Below, one piece after another: positions 26,111 to 33,262 of a DNA stretch of 64,000 nt (positions are counted from its first letter, which is position 1; each line of letters begins with the position of its first letter). The notes beneath the pieces are model-generated. The model searched no databases. It was not told the origin of the DNA and saw only the letters and a program-made list of their open reading frames with translations. The position numbers were made by a program, and so were the translations under genes. Where the stretch lies: the NCBI GenBank assembly GCA_050018415.1, contig JBEKAB010000009.1, positions 49,259 to 113,258 of the forward strand, given 5' to 3'. The DNA is from UBA1161 sp002311745. GTDB taxonomy: Bacteria; Planctomycetota; Phycisphaerae; Tepidisphaerales; Tepidisphaeraceae.

Positions 26111-26614
26111 ATGTACCAGGAACATCGCGATCAATCGCAGACGATTAAGGCCCGCTGCGCGGTGGTGACGCTTAGCGACACGCGGACCGTCCAGACGGAT
26201 GCCAGCGGCAAGAAAATCAGCGACCTGCTCACCGCCGCCGGGCACGCCGTGGCCGATTACCAGATCATCCCGGACGACCCCAAGCGGCTGCGAAATTTGC
26301 TGGCCGATCTATTGGCTCGTGCGGATGTGGATGCGATTCTGACTAACGGCGGGAGCGGGATCGCCCGTAAAGATCGGACGATTGAGGTCGTGCAGGAGTT
26401 TTTCGACATTGCATTGCCCGGCTTCGGCGAGCTATTCCGGATGTTAAGCTGGAGCGAGATCGGCAGCGGCGCGATGCTGAGCCGTGCGGTGGGCGGCGTG
26501 GCTCGGGGCAAATTGCTTTTCGCCCTCCCCGGCAGCCCGGCTGCCGTCGAGCTGGCCCTAACTCGCCTGATCCTCCCCGAACTTGGCCATTTGCTTCACG
26601 AACTTCGTAAATAG
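26111..26614 (+). CDS. MoaB/MogA-type molybdopterin adenylyltransferase
   Basis: A 167-residue protein of the MogA/MoaB fold that activates molybdopterin with ATP before metal insertion. Recognisable are AVVTLSDTRTVQTDASGKKI near the N terminus and DVDAILTNGGSGIARKDRTI in the middle. The usual TTGGTG appears here as TNGGSG, with the following Arg-Asp retained. Near the end are LLFALPGSPAAVELAL and LPELGHLLHEL. The start at ATG 26111 lacks a ribosome site. No other cofactor genes are in the window. The last nine codons are echoed downstream at 26656-26682 with different codons. Confidence 0.88.
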   Translation: MYQEHRDQSQTIKARCAVVTLSDTRTVQTDASGKKISDLLTAAGHAVADYQIIPDDPKRLRNLLADLLARADVDAILTNGGSGIARKDRTIEVVQEFFDIALPGFGELFRMLSWSEIGSGAMLSRAVGGVARGKLLFALPGSPAAVELALTRLILPELGHLLHELRK

Positions 26615-26655
26615 CCTCTACTTTCCACTTTCTACTTTCCACTATCTCGTTTCCC

Positions 26656-26682
26656 CACCTTCTCCACGAGCTGCGTAAGTAA
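26656..26682 (+). repeat. Echo of the MoaB C-terminal codons
   Basis: CAC CTT CTC CAC GAG CTG and CGT AAG TAA encode HLLHELRK-stop, the same eight residues that end the gene at 26614. Seven of the eight codons, and the stop, use a different third (or first) base. Both copies are followed by the same CT-rich string. Confidence 0.6.
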
Positions 26683-26997
26683 CCTCCACTTTCTACTTTC
26701 TACTGTCTCCTTTCTCGCCCCCGCGGGGGCGCGCGATGCAAGTCCTGATTGGGGAAAGGCCTGCGCAATGCGGTCGAAATCCACATGCGCGCAGGCCGTT
26801 GCTCGCATCCATTGCCCGAGAAAGGCGTTGCGCTGGAAACATTCACCATTTTTCCAAAAAAGTTTTCCCCGGGCGCTCGGACCGAACTGGAAGTGAGTTT
26901 GGCGAAGCCGTTTTGGGCGCAATATCGCCAATCTGAGTTGTAACTCCTGTAGCGAGCGGCCCCGAAAATGGGCCGAAAACGCATAAGCTGTTGTATT

Positions 26998-27053
26998 CAT
27001 TTATGTTACGTTCCGAAAAGGGGTCCTGACCCCCTTTTTTATTGACATAAATG
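26998..27053. repeat. REP-like nested palindrome
   Basis: The outer arms CATTTATGT (26998-27006) and ACATAAATG (27045-27053) are a perfect inverted repeat. Inside is AAAAGGGGT-cctg-ACCCCcTTTT. GGGGTC...GACCCC hairpins of this kind are typical of REP elements mobilised by Y1 (TnpA-REP) transposases, and this could also act as a bidirectional terminator. No transposase is nearby. Confidence 0.6.
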
Positions 27054-27310
27054 TATTTATAGCAATGGATTGCGCGCTAGCGCGAGCGCGACAAAGCAGC
27101 CGATGATCGCGTAAGCAATTGGATGGATTTGGGTTACGAGAACAATTTGGAAAACCTTCACCCGCGTACGGTCCTTGGAGGACCTACGAGAAAGTTGAGA
27201 GTGGAAAGTAGAAAGGAGAGGTGTGAGGCGATCACAGGCCCCGCTTGAACGACCACCGCCAGAACATCAGAAGCTGTGGCCGCAGGGGATGTCTGTCCAG
27301 AGCGACAAAC

Positions 27311-27368
27311 TGGCCTCGGCCAAGGGAATACTTATAATCCTGCCCTCGGCTGCATGATCGGGAGGAAT
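27311..27368 (+). promoter_or_regulatory. Promoter region of the ABC-transporter/isoprenyl operon
   Basis: A perfect -10 box TATAAT is at 27333-27338. The matching -35 position (27310-27315, CTGGCC) is poor and coincides with the palindrome TGGCC-tc-GGCCA (27311-27322). This suggests an activator or repressor site rather than a constitutive promoter. GGGAGGA at 27360-27366 is the ribosome site for the GTG start at 27374. Confidence 0.45.
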
Positions 27369-27373
27369 TTCAA

Positions 27374-28498
27374 GTGTCCAAGAAGGCTTGGTTAGGGGTC
27401 GCGGTTGCAGTCGCCATAGCGGCTCTCGCTGTTTTCGCCTTGAGAACAAGACTTTCGAAGCAAGGTGGAATCACAATTGGCGCCACGTTGCCACTCAGCG
27501 GTGATGCAGCGGTTTTTGGCAAAAACACCCAAGAAGGCATCGACCTTGCAGTTAAGGAGATAAATGATGCAGGAGGCGTGCTGGGCCGTAAAATCACAAT
27601 CCAATACGAGGACACCCAGGCCCTGGCAAAGGAGGGTGTTACTGCGTACCAGAAGCTCGTGAGCGTTAACAAGGTGCCAGCTATTATCGATGACAGCGTA
27701 AGTAGCGTCACCCTCGCGATGGCACCTCTTGCGGACAGGGATCACGTTGTCATCTTGGCTACGGGTGCCACTGCACCCCAAATATCCGGCGTGAGTAAGT
27801 ACGTGTTTCGCATTTGGAATTCGGACGCGTATGAGGGACAAGTCATCGCTGAGTGCGCGTTCGCGGAAATGAGTCTGAAGAACGTCGCGATACTTTACTG
27901 CAACAACGAATACGGCCAGGGTCTCAAAGGGGTATTCCGCGCACAGTTCCTTGGCCGTGGAGGCAGAATCGCCACAGAAGAGGCTTTTGAACAAGGCGCA
28001 ACCGACTTTCGAACCCAACTCACCAAAATCGGAGCGACCAATCCTGATGGCATCTACCTTGTAGGTTACCCAAAAGAGATAGGTGCGGCGCTGCGTCAAT
28101 CGAAAGAACTCGGCATCTCGGCAAAGCTGCTCGGGACTGTGGCGTTGCACGACCAACAACTGATTGATATCGCGGGACACGCAGCCGACGGCGTGGTTTT
28201 CCCATTCCCGAAGGATCCAACAGGGAATCAAGTGGACAATTTCAAGACGGCGTTCGCAGCCAAGTATTCGAAGGCCCCGCCGGTGCTGGCCGACGTTGGA
28301 TATGACGCCGTCAGAATGATTGCCCGTGCTATTGAAGTGTCGAAGGATGCTGCGGGGGACCAACTTCGCCAAGGTCTGTCGACACTCAAGGACTATTCTG
28401 GCGCTTCCGGCATGATGACCTTTGACGAAAGAGGAGACGTGCACAAGCCTATGGGAATTAAGGTAATCCAAGACGGAAAATTCGTTTGGCGTAGTTAG
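27374..28498 (+). CDS. Branched-chain-amino-acid-type ABC substrate-binding protein
   Basis: A 374-residue periplasmic-binding protein of the LivK/leucine-isoleucine-valine family, starting at GTG 27374 after GGGAGGA. An N-terminal membrane segment (AWLGVAVAVAIAALAVFALR) lacks a lipobox cysteine. Then follow ITIGATLPLSGDAAVFGKNT, DLAVKEINDAGGVLGRKITI, YEDTQALAKEGVTAYQKLV and AILYCNNEYGQGLKGVF, the standard lobes of the family. The ligand cannot be told from sequence; members bind amino acids, amides, urea, peptides or aromatic acids. It heads an operon with permease and ATPase genes but is separated from them by three unusual genes. Base composition is visibly less G+C-rich than in the flanks. 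Confidence 0.92.
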   Translation: MSKKAWLGVAVAVAIAALAVFALRTRLSKQGGITIGATLPLSGDAAVFGKNTQEGIDLAVKEINDAGGVLGRKITIQYEDTQALAKEGVTAYQKLVSVNKVPAIIDDSVSSVTLAMAPLADRDHVVILATGATAPQISGVSKYVFRIWNSDAYEGQVIAECAFAEMSLKNVAILYCNNEYGQGLKGVFRAQFLGRGGRIATEEAFEQGATDFRTQLTKIGATNPDGIYLVGYPKEIGAALRQSKELGISAKLLGTVALHDQQLIDIAGHAADGVVFPFPKDPTGNQVDNFKTAFAAKYSKAPPVLADVGYDAVRMIARAIEVSKDAAGDQLRQGLSTLKDYSGASGMMTFDERGDVHKPMGIKVIQDGKFVWRS

Positions 28499-28524
28499 AA
28501 TGCGTCGAACGGAGCGCATCTCCC

Positions 28525-29457
28525 ATGAGCCCAGATCAACCCAACGGTCGGCATAACCGGGCTACCCTGATCATCGTAGAAATCGTAAGCTCGCTCATTG
28601 GAAGCGTGGTTTCACTTCTTTTTGGATTTGAAGCCAAGGACGTTACGAAATTGCCGAGTTGGTGGATGCCCGCGGTTTTCGGTGTAGTGGGCGCGTTTTT
28701 GGCGTGGTCAATTTTCAACCTGTTTCGGCTCCGCTACCTTCGGGCCGAGCAAGCTGAACGGCATAGGCTGCAACAGCAGAAATTCGAGGCAGATCTCAGG
28801 TATATCAAAACTGCCGTCACTCCAATGACACCTCGTTTCGCGAACGAGGATCCCATCGTCTTCGATTTACTACGTGCATACGCCGACCGGGCCCTCCTCC
28901 ACATTACCCGCCGAGCAGAGATTCTTCCACTTGAGGAGTACTTGATGCTCTTGGACATGTCATTAGATCGCGTTGAAACCTGCATGTTTGCCACGAGTTT
29001 AGTTGCTCCATCTACGTTTCTAGCAAATAAAAACGTTATGCTCTACCTAAAGAAACAGGCAGACCGGAAGCAGTATATTGGTGACCGGTTGACGATGGAG
29101 AGAGTCTTTATTTGCAAGGGTTCAACGCTGGACTCTGAGACGGAAAAAGACGCGGTTGCAAAACTGCTGCCGCGGCACAAAGATCACGGTATCAAGATGG
29201 GGCTCTGCAGGAGCGAGGACTTAGACCTAGCGCCATCGCTAGAGAATAGGTATTGCAGGGATTTTGTTTACTTTGAATCCCACGGCGCACAATGGTTAGT
29301 CGACGCTGGCGAGATTACAGAAACAGCTCAAGGGGGCAACGCTTACAACAAGAATCTCGTCCGCGTGCAAGTGGTTATCGACAAAGGCATGCTCAACGGC
29401 AACTGGACGGAGACAATGAAAGGAATTCGCGGGCGAACGACGTGGGTGGGCGAATGA
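28525..29457 (+). CDS. Unknown two-TM protein in the isoprenyl/ABC operon
   Basis: I do not recognise this 310-residue protein. Two hydrophobic segments near the N terminus (about 14-36 and 44-68) place the rest in the cytoplasm if the N terminus is inside. A short coiled coil (RAEQAERHRLQQQKFEADLR) follows. The C-terminal domain (100-310) starts helical (PIVFDLLRAYADRALLHITR) and then becomes alpha/beta: LTMERVFICKGSTLDSETEK, HKDHGIKMGLCRSEDLDLA, then CRDFVYFESHGAQWLVDAGE and NLVRVQVVIDKG. This could be a sensory or regulatory domain. It lies 26 bp after the binding-protein gene and 19 bp before the isoprenyl synthase gene, clearly in one operon. Confidence 0.75.
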   Translation: MSPDQPNGRHNRATLIIVEIVSSLIGSVVSLLFGFEAKDVTKLPSWWMPAVFGVVGAFLAWSIFNLFRLRYLRAEQAERHRLQQQKFEADLRYIKTAVTPMTPRFANEDPIVFDLLRAYADRALLHITRRAEILPLEEYLMLLDMSLDRVETCMFATSLVAPSTFLANKNVMLYLKKQADRKQYIGDRLTMERVFICKGSTLDSETEKDAVAKLLPRHKDHGIKMGLCRSEDLDLAPSLENRYCRDFVYFESHGAQWLVDAGEITETAQGGNAYNKNLVRVQVVIDKGMLNGNWTETMKGIRGRTTWVGE

Positions 29458-29476
29458 CATGGTTCGAGGATGTTAA

Positions 29477-30532
29477 ATGACGAAGAGTTCGGGAGTTATT
29501 TGCGCGCAAGAAACACCAGTCTTGGCCTTGGAGATTTACAAGCTCCTGCAGGACACGACTTCAGCCGTTGAAGCGACGATGGATTGCATTGTTGCGGAGA
29601 GCTCGGAGGAAGCGCCTGAGTTGTACGCGGAGGCACGGGCGAGCATCAACGACGCAGGTCATAGGATACTCTCGACCTTACTGAGAATGTCATACGAGAT
29701 TTCTGGCTGCTCGTATGAACAAGTGCTCCCGTTGTGTGCGGGCATTGAATTCTTGCAGGTGTCCGCATTGTTGGTGGATGACATATTCGACGATGCGATT
29801 ACGCGTAACGGACGCGCTTCCATTAGGTCACGGTGCGGTGACAAGGAAGCTACGGCTATCGGGATGGTCCTAGGCGCTTTGGGGATGAGGACAATTGCAG
29901 AATTTCTCACGCGCGGTGCCCCGCCCAAAGAGGCTGTTGCAATATTGCAACTGTTCGCGCAAGTTCAGCAAGAAATTTATACCGGCCAGTTTTTGGATTT
30001 GCGTTACGCTGGAAGACCTGATTTGTCGGAGGATCAATACTTCAACATAATCACTAGGACTACCGCGTGTTTCATAAGAGCTCCGCTCGTAGCTGGAGCA
30101 TTGCTTTGGGGAGCGCCAACAGAGCTAACAGCGTCGCTGGATTCAATTGGGTTGAAATTAGGCGTAGCCTACCAGGTCAGGGATGACGTGATCGACTTCC
30201 TTGGAGATTCCGATTGCACAGGCAAGCCGCAATTCGGTGATCTTCGACAACGACGAATGAGATTACCGCTCGTGCACGCCCTGCGCCAATTGGACGGACA
30301 TGACCGGCAGTGGCTCCTGTGCCTGCTTAAGGGTCAGGAACCAATTTCCGACGGCGAGATTGAGCGTGCGTGCGCGTTGTTAACAAAAGCAGGCTCTTTG
30401 GAATATGCCATCGGAAAGACAAAAGAGTTTTGCCGGGCCGCCCGAAATTCACTTGCGAGCATCCGTCCCAGGTGGAGAATGTTTGCAGAGCAAATCGACG
30501 CGATCGCCGACCTGATTTCAAGTTTTGATTAA
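29477..30532 (+). CDS. Isoprenyl diphosphate synthase homologue (possible ComQ-like prenyltransferase)
   Basis: A 351-residue all-helical prenyl synthase family protein. The first aspartate-rich motif is DDIFD (101-105, in ALLVDDIFDDAITRNG), and the second is DDVID (236-240, in AYQVRDDVIDFLGD). FTGQ-like YTGQFLDLRYAG and the late GDLRQRRMRLPLVHAL are also typical. Family members join C5 units into C10-C20 diphosphates; ComQ of Bacillus is a relative that prenylates the ComX peptide. The RQRRMRLP wording replaces the EGKxTLP of ordinary synthases. It lies between the unknown membrane-protein gene and a 63-residue peptide gene, within an ABC transporter operon, which is unusual for a housekeeping synthase. 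Both Asp motifs are intact, so an ordinary synthase role cannot be excluded. Confidence 0.88.
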   Translation: MTKSSGVICAQETPVLALEIYKLLQDTTSAVEATMDCIVAESSEEAPELYAEARASINDAGHRILSTLLRMSYEISGCSYEQVLPLCAGIEFLQVSALLVDDIFDDAITRNGRASIRSRCGDKEATAIGMVLGALGMRTIAEFLTRGAPPKEAVAILQLFAQVQQEIYTGQFLDLRYAGRPDLSEDQYFNIITRTTACFIRAPLVAGALLWGAPTELTASLDSIGLKLGVAYQVRDDVIDFLGDSDCTGKPQFGDLRQRRMRLPLVHALRQLDGHDRQWLLCLLKGQEPISDGEIERACALLTKAGSLEYAIGKTKEFCRAARNSLASIRPRWRMFAEQIDAIADLISSFD

Positions 30533-30554
30533 TTGTTTGTTAATGTGAGGATAT

Positions 30555-30746
30555 ATGGGTCAGTTCGTAACACGGTTTCGCAAAAGTCCGAAACCTTCAT
30601 CTGACAGACCAGTATCGCTGCCGAATACCCGCCCGGGAGCTTCGACGAACGATTGTACACGCGATCGATTGGCGAAGAGCGATGAAACAACCAACGTCGA
30701 TCTCCGTGGCTGTTTCGAAGTCACGCTGTGCCCAATTTGGAACTGA
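30555..30746 (+). CDS. Candidate precursor peptide with C-terminal Trp
   Basis: A 63-residue reading frame that fills the gap between the isoprenyl synthase (22 bp after its stop) and the first permease (6 bp before its start). GAGG lies 4 bases before the ATG. The sequence has no signal peptide. It is basic and Pro/Ser-rich at first (RFRKSPKPSSDRP) and acidic in the middle, and it ends GCFEVTLCPIWN, with its only Trp at position 62 and Cys at 53 and 59. ComX pheromone precursors are 50-75 residues, lie next to comQ, and are prenylated on a Trp near the C terminus. That parallel is an inference from layout; there is no recognisable sequence similarity elsewhere. It could instead be a chance frame. 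Confidence 0.5.
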   Translation: MGQFVTRFRKSPKPSSDRPVSLPNTRPGASTNDCTRDRLAKSDETTNVDLRGCFEVTLCPIWN

Positions 30747-30752
30747 GTTGAG

Positions 30753-31631
30753 ATGTTCTGGCAACTATCCTTGAATGCGATTGCCGGGGCGTCCGCGGTA
30801 ATCCCATTGACCATAGGCTGCGCGATTGTCTACTGGATTAATGGTTTCTTTGACTTTGCCTTGGGGGCCAGCTTTATCGGTTCAGTGTATTGTTCGTGGG
30901 TTTTGAAAAACGGGTGTGGGTTGTCACTCGGCGCGGCGATTCCGCTTGGCGTCGGCGTAGGTGCATTGTTTGCACTTTTAACGGAAGCTTGGGCGTATCG
31001 TCCCCTTCGGAACAAGCGCTCAAGCACGCTGTTCGCAATGCTTGCCTCACTGGGGATTTATATTGTGGTTCAGAACTTCATCTCGTTGCTTTTCGGCGAT
31101 AGCACAAAGTCATTGCGGTTAGGACCGGTCCAAGCGGGAATTCGAATTCTCGGAGGAAGAATAACGAAAGCGCAGGTTTTGTGCGTCGTTGGGAGTCTAT
31201 GCGTGATCGGCGGTTTGATCTTACTCCAAGCCCTAACGCGAGCAGGAAAGGTCCTTCGCGCGATCGCAAATGATGCGACGCTTGCGATTATCGTGGGCAT
31301 TACGGCCGATAAATGGAAATTAATTGCCCACGCTTTAGCAGGTGGACTTGCGGGCCTGTCGGGAATTTTCATGGCCATGAATGTTGATGTTTCGCCGACG
31401 TTGGGGATGGGTGCTTTTCTGGCGGCGACAGTTGCAGTCGTAATCGGCGGCTTTGGCAGCATACCGGGAGTTGCCCTTGGTGCCGCGCTGATTGCATTCG
31501 CTAACCAGTTCGGCGTTTGGAAACTCAGCACACAGTGGCAGGGGTGCGCGACATTCATAATTTTGCTTGCGTTTATGATTTTGCGACCACAGGGTTTTTC
31601 GGGTAGGCCAATTGGAAAAGTCGCCGTGTAA
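30753..31631 (+). CDS. ABC transporter permease, LivH type
   Basis: A 292-residue inner-membrane permease with about eight hydrophobic segments. Family signs are IPLTIGCAIVYWINGFFDFA at the N terminus, WAYRPLRNKRSSTLFAML, KVLRAIANDATLAIIVGI (the EAA-like cytoplasmic loop that contacts the ATPase) and FMAMNVDVSPTLGMGAFLAA. The end is ILRPQGFSGRPIG. The gene begins 6 bp after the peptide gene and ends 2 bp before the next permease. With the LivM-type partner it would form the membrane channel of the importer. Length and topology are normal for the family. Confidence 0.93.
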   Translation: MFWQLSLNAIAGASAVIPLTIGCAIVYWINGFFDFALGASFIGSVYCSWVLKNGCGLSLGAAIPLGVGVGALFALLTEAWAYRPLRNKRSSTLFAMLASLGIYIVVQNFISLLFGDSTKSLRLGPVQAGIRILGGRITKAQVLCVVGSLCVIGGLILLQALTRAGKVLRAIANDATLAIIVGITADKWKLIAHALAGGLAGLSGIFMAMNVDVSPTLGMGAFLAATVAVVIGGFGSIPGVALGAALIAFANQFGVWKLSTQWQGCATFIILLAFMILRPQGFSGRPIGKVAV

Positions 31632-31633
31632 AA

Positions 31634-32506
31634 ATGGATTACCTCCTACACATTGTAATCATTGCGGCGATTTACACGACGCTTGCCGTGTCATTGGATT
31701 TGTTGGCCGGGCAGACAGGGTTGCTTTCTCTTGCTCATGCAGCTTTCTACGGCATCGGAGCGTATTCGTCCGCTCTGCTCGCCACCGCCCTGCACCTGCC
31801 GATCCTAGTCAGCGTCTTGGCTGGCATGTTATGCGCGGCAGTAGTCTCCCTCTTGGTTTCAGTGCCGTCCCTCCGCCTGCACGACGACTACTTTGTCATT
31901 GCCACGTTCGGATTTCAGATGATCTTGTTCAGCATCTTTAATAATTGGGTGGACTTAACCCATGGACCGCTGGGCATTGCCGGCATCCCTCAGCCGACGA
32001 TCTTCGGATGGCAGATTAATAGTAATTGGAAGTTTGCGTGTCTAGGGTTGCTTTTCGCGTGTTTCGCGTATTTTGTGGTTGGCCGGTTGTCCCACTCTCC
32101 CTTTGGTCGTGTGCTACGCGCGATTCGCCAGGACGAGGTGTTCGCGAGGTCGATCGGTAAGAACACGCTAAAATTCAAGGTAGCCGCCTTTGCAGTGAGC
32201 GCAGCACTTGCGGCCTCGGCTGGTAGTCTGTACGCGCATTACATTAGCTACGTCGACCCGAGCAGTTTCACGGTCATGGAGTCTATCCTGGTGATTTCAA
32301 TGGTGATCATCGGTGGGCCCGCAAGCACGTGGGGGCCGCTTATCGGGGCGGCGGTGCTCGTGACTTTGCCTGAAGCGCTACGTTTCACCGGCTTGCCGAG
32401 CGCCGTGGCGGCGAATCTGCGACAGGTGTTCTACGGCGCCTTGCTGGTAATCATGATGATGTTCCGGCCTCAGGGGTTGGTGGGACGTTACGGCTTTGGA
32501 CGGTGA
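31634..32506 (+). CDS. ABC transporter permease, LivM type
   Basis: A 290-residue permease. It has the standard opening VSLDLLAGQTGLLSLAHAAF-Y-GIGAYSSAL, then LRLHDDYFVIATFGFQMILF, HGPLGIAGIPQP, and the ATPase-contact loop SPFGRVLRAIRQDEVFARSI. The end is MMFRPQGLVGRYGFGR. It is the partner of the LivH-type protein encoded 2 bp upstream, and the ATPase gene follows after 6 bp. LivM proteins are often longer; this is the short form without an N-terminal extension. Confidence 0.93.
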   Translation: MDYLLHIVIIAAIYTTLAVSLDLLAGQTGLLSLAHAAFYGIGAYSSALLATALHLPILVSVLAGMLCAAVVSLLVSVPSLRLHDDYFVIATFGFQMILFSIFNNWVDLTHGPLGIAGIPQPTIFGWQINSNWKFACLGLLFACFAYFVVGRLSHSPFGRVLRAIRQDEVFARSIGKNTLKFKVAAFAVSAALAASAGSLYAHYISYVDPSSFTVMESILVISMVIIGGPASTWGPLIGAAVLVTLPEALRFTGLPSAVAANLRQVFYGALLVIMMMFRPQGLVGRYGFGR

Positions 32507-32512
32507 GGAATA

Positions 32513-33262
32513 ATGAACGCCTTACGCTGCCAAATAGTCAACAAGTCGTTTGGTGGCGTTCAAGCCCTACTTGATGTTAGCCTTCGGTTCCCGCCTTCAG
32601 GAATTACAGCCATCATCGGCCCCAACGGTGCCGGCAAGACGACGCTCGTGAATGTGCTGACGGGCTTTGTGCGGCCTGACGCAGGTCACTGTTACATCGG
32701 CGCTCAGGAAATTACGCGCTGGCCTCCGCATCGAATTGCGCGAACGGGTGTGGGTCGAACATTCCAAGACCTGCGGCTCATTACACAAGTGTCGGTATTG
32801 GACAACGTCCTTGTCGCGTGTCCCGCTCAGCGCGGAGAACGATTGTTGCCAGCACTGCTGCGTTTCGGCGTCGCCAAAGAGGAAACCCGGAACTGCGCCG
32901 CGGCCATGGACTTGCTTCGGTTTGTCGAATTGGAATCAAGAGCCCATGATCTAGCTGGCGAGCTTTCTTATGGTCAGCAGAAGTTGTTGGCACTTGCCTG
33001 TTGCCTTGCCACGCAAGCCTCCATCCTGTTTCTTGATGAACCCGTTGCGGGTGTTGCACCTCAAATGGTCGCAGAGATTCTCGACCGCCTTCGAGCGGTA
33101 TCCTGCCAGCATAAGGGAATCGTTTTCATTGAGCACGATATCAGCGTAGTTCGAGAGATCGCCGATCAAGTAATCGTCATGGACGACGGCAAAGTTGTGG
33201 CTCAGGGATCACCTGCAGAAGTGCTGGAGAGGCCGGAGATTATGGAGGCGTACCTTGGCTGA
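32513..33262 (+). CDS. ABC transporter ATPase, LivG type
   Basis: A 249-residue ATPase. The Walker A motif is GPNGAGKTTLVN (about 38-49), and the family-specific VGRTFQDLRLITQVSVLDNV follows. The signature is LSYGQQKLLALA, Walker B is ILFLDEPVAGV, and the switch histidine is in VFIEHDISVV. The C-terminal AQGSPAEVLERPEIMEAYLG is typical of LivG. GAGGAA precedes the start. Its 3' end overlaps the LivF-type gene by 8 bp. It would power uptake through the two upstream permeases. Confidence 0.95.
   Translation: MNALRCQIVNKSFGGVQALLDVSLRFPPSGITAIIGPNGAGKTTLVNVLTGFVRPDAGHCYIGAQEITRWPPHRIARTGVGRTFQDLRLITQVSVLDNVLVACPAQRGERLLPALLRFGVAKEETRNCAAAMDLLRFVELESRAHDLAGELSYGQQKLLALACCLATQASILFLDEPVAGVAPQMVAEILDRLRAVSCQHKGIVFIEHDISVVREIADQVIVMDDGKVVAQGSPAEVLERPEIMEAYLG

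Larger units (their letters stand above)
26615..27373. other. Repeat-rich intergenic region
   Basis: No supported gene in 759 bp. It holds CT-rich strings (CTCTACTTTCCACTTTC and relatives, 26615-26715), the moaB-tail echo (26656-26682), a perfect palindrome GCCCCCGCGGGGGC (26717-26730), a 56-nt nested palindrome (26998-27053), GAGAGTGGAAAGTAGAAAGG near 27190, and the promoter of the next operon. Confidence 0.6.

Noticed and set aside
24703..26112. 469-codon minus-strand frame
   Set aside because: Opposite the DUF3891, lipoprotein and MoaB/MogA genes, which have recognisable families.
26749..26943. 64-codon plus-strand frame (MGKGLRNAVEIHMRAGRCSH...)
   Set aside because: No ribosome site, no family, and flanked by repeats; equally long frames occur on the other strand.
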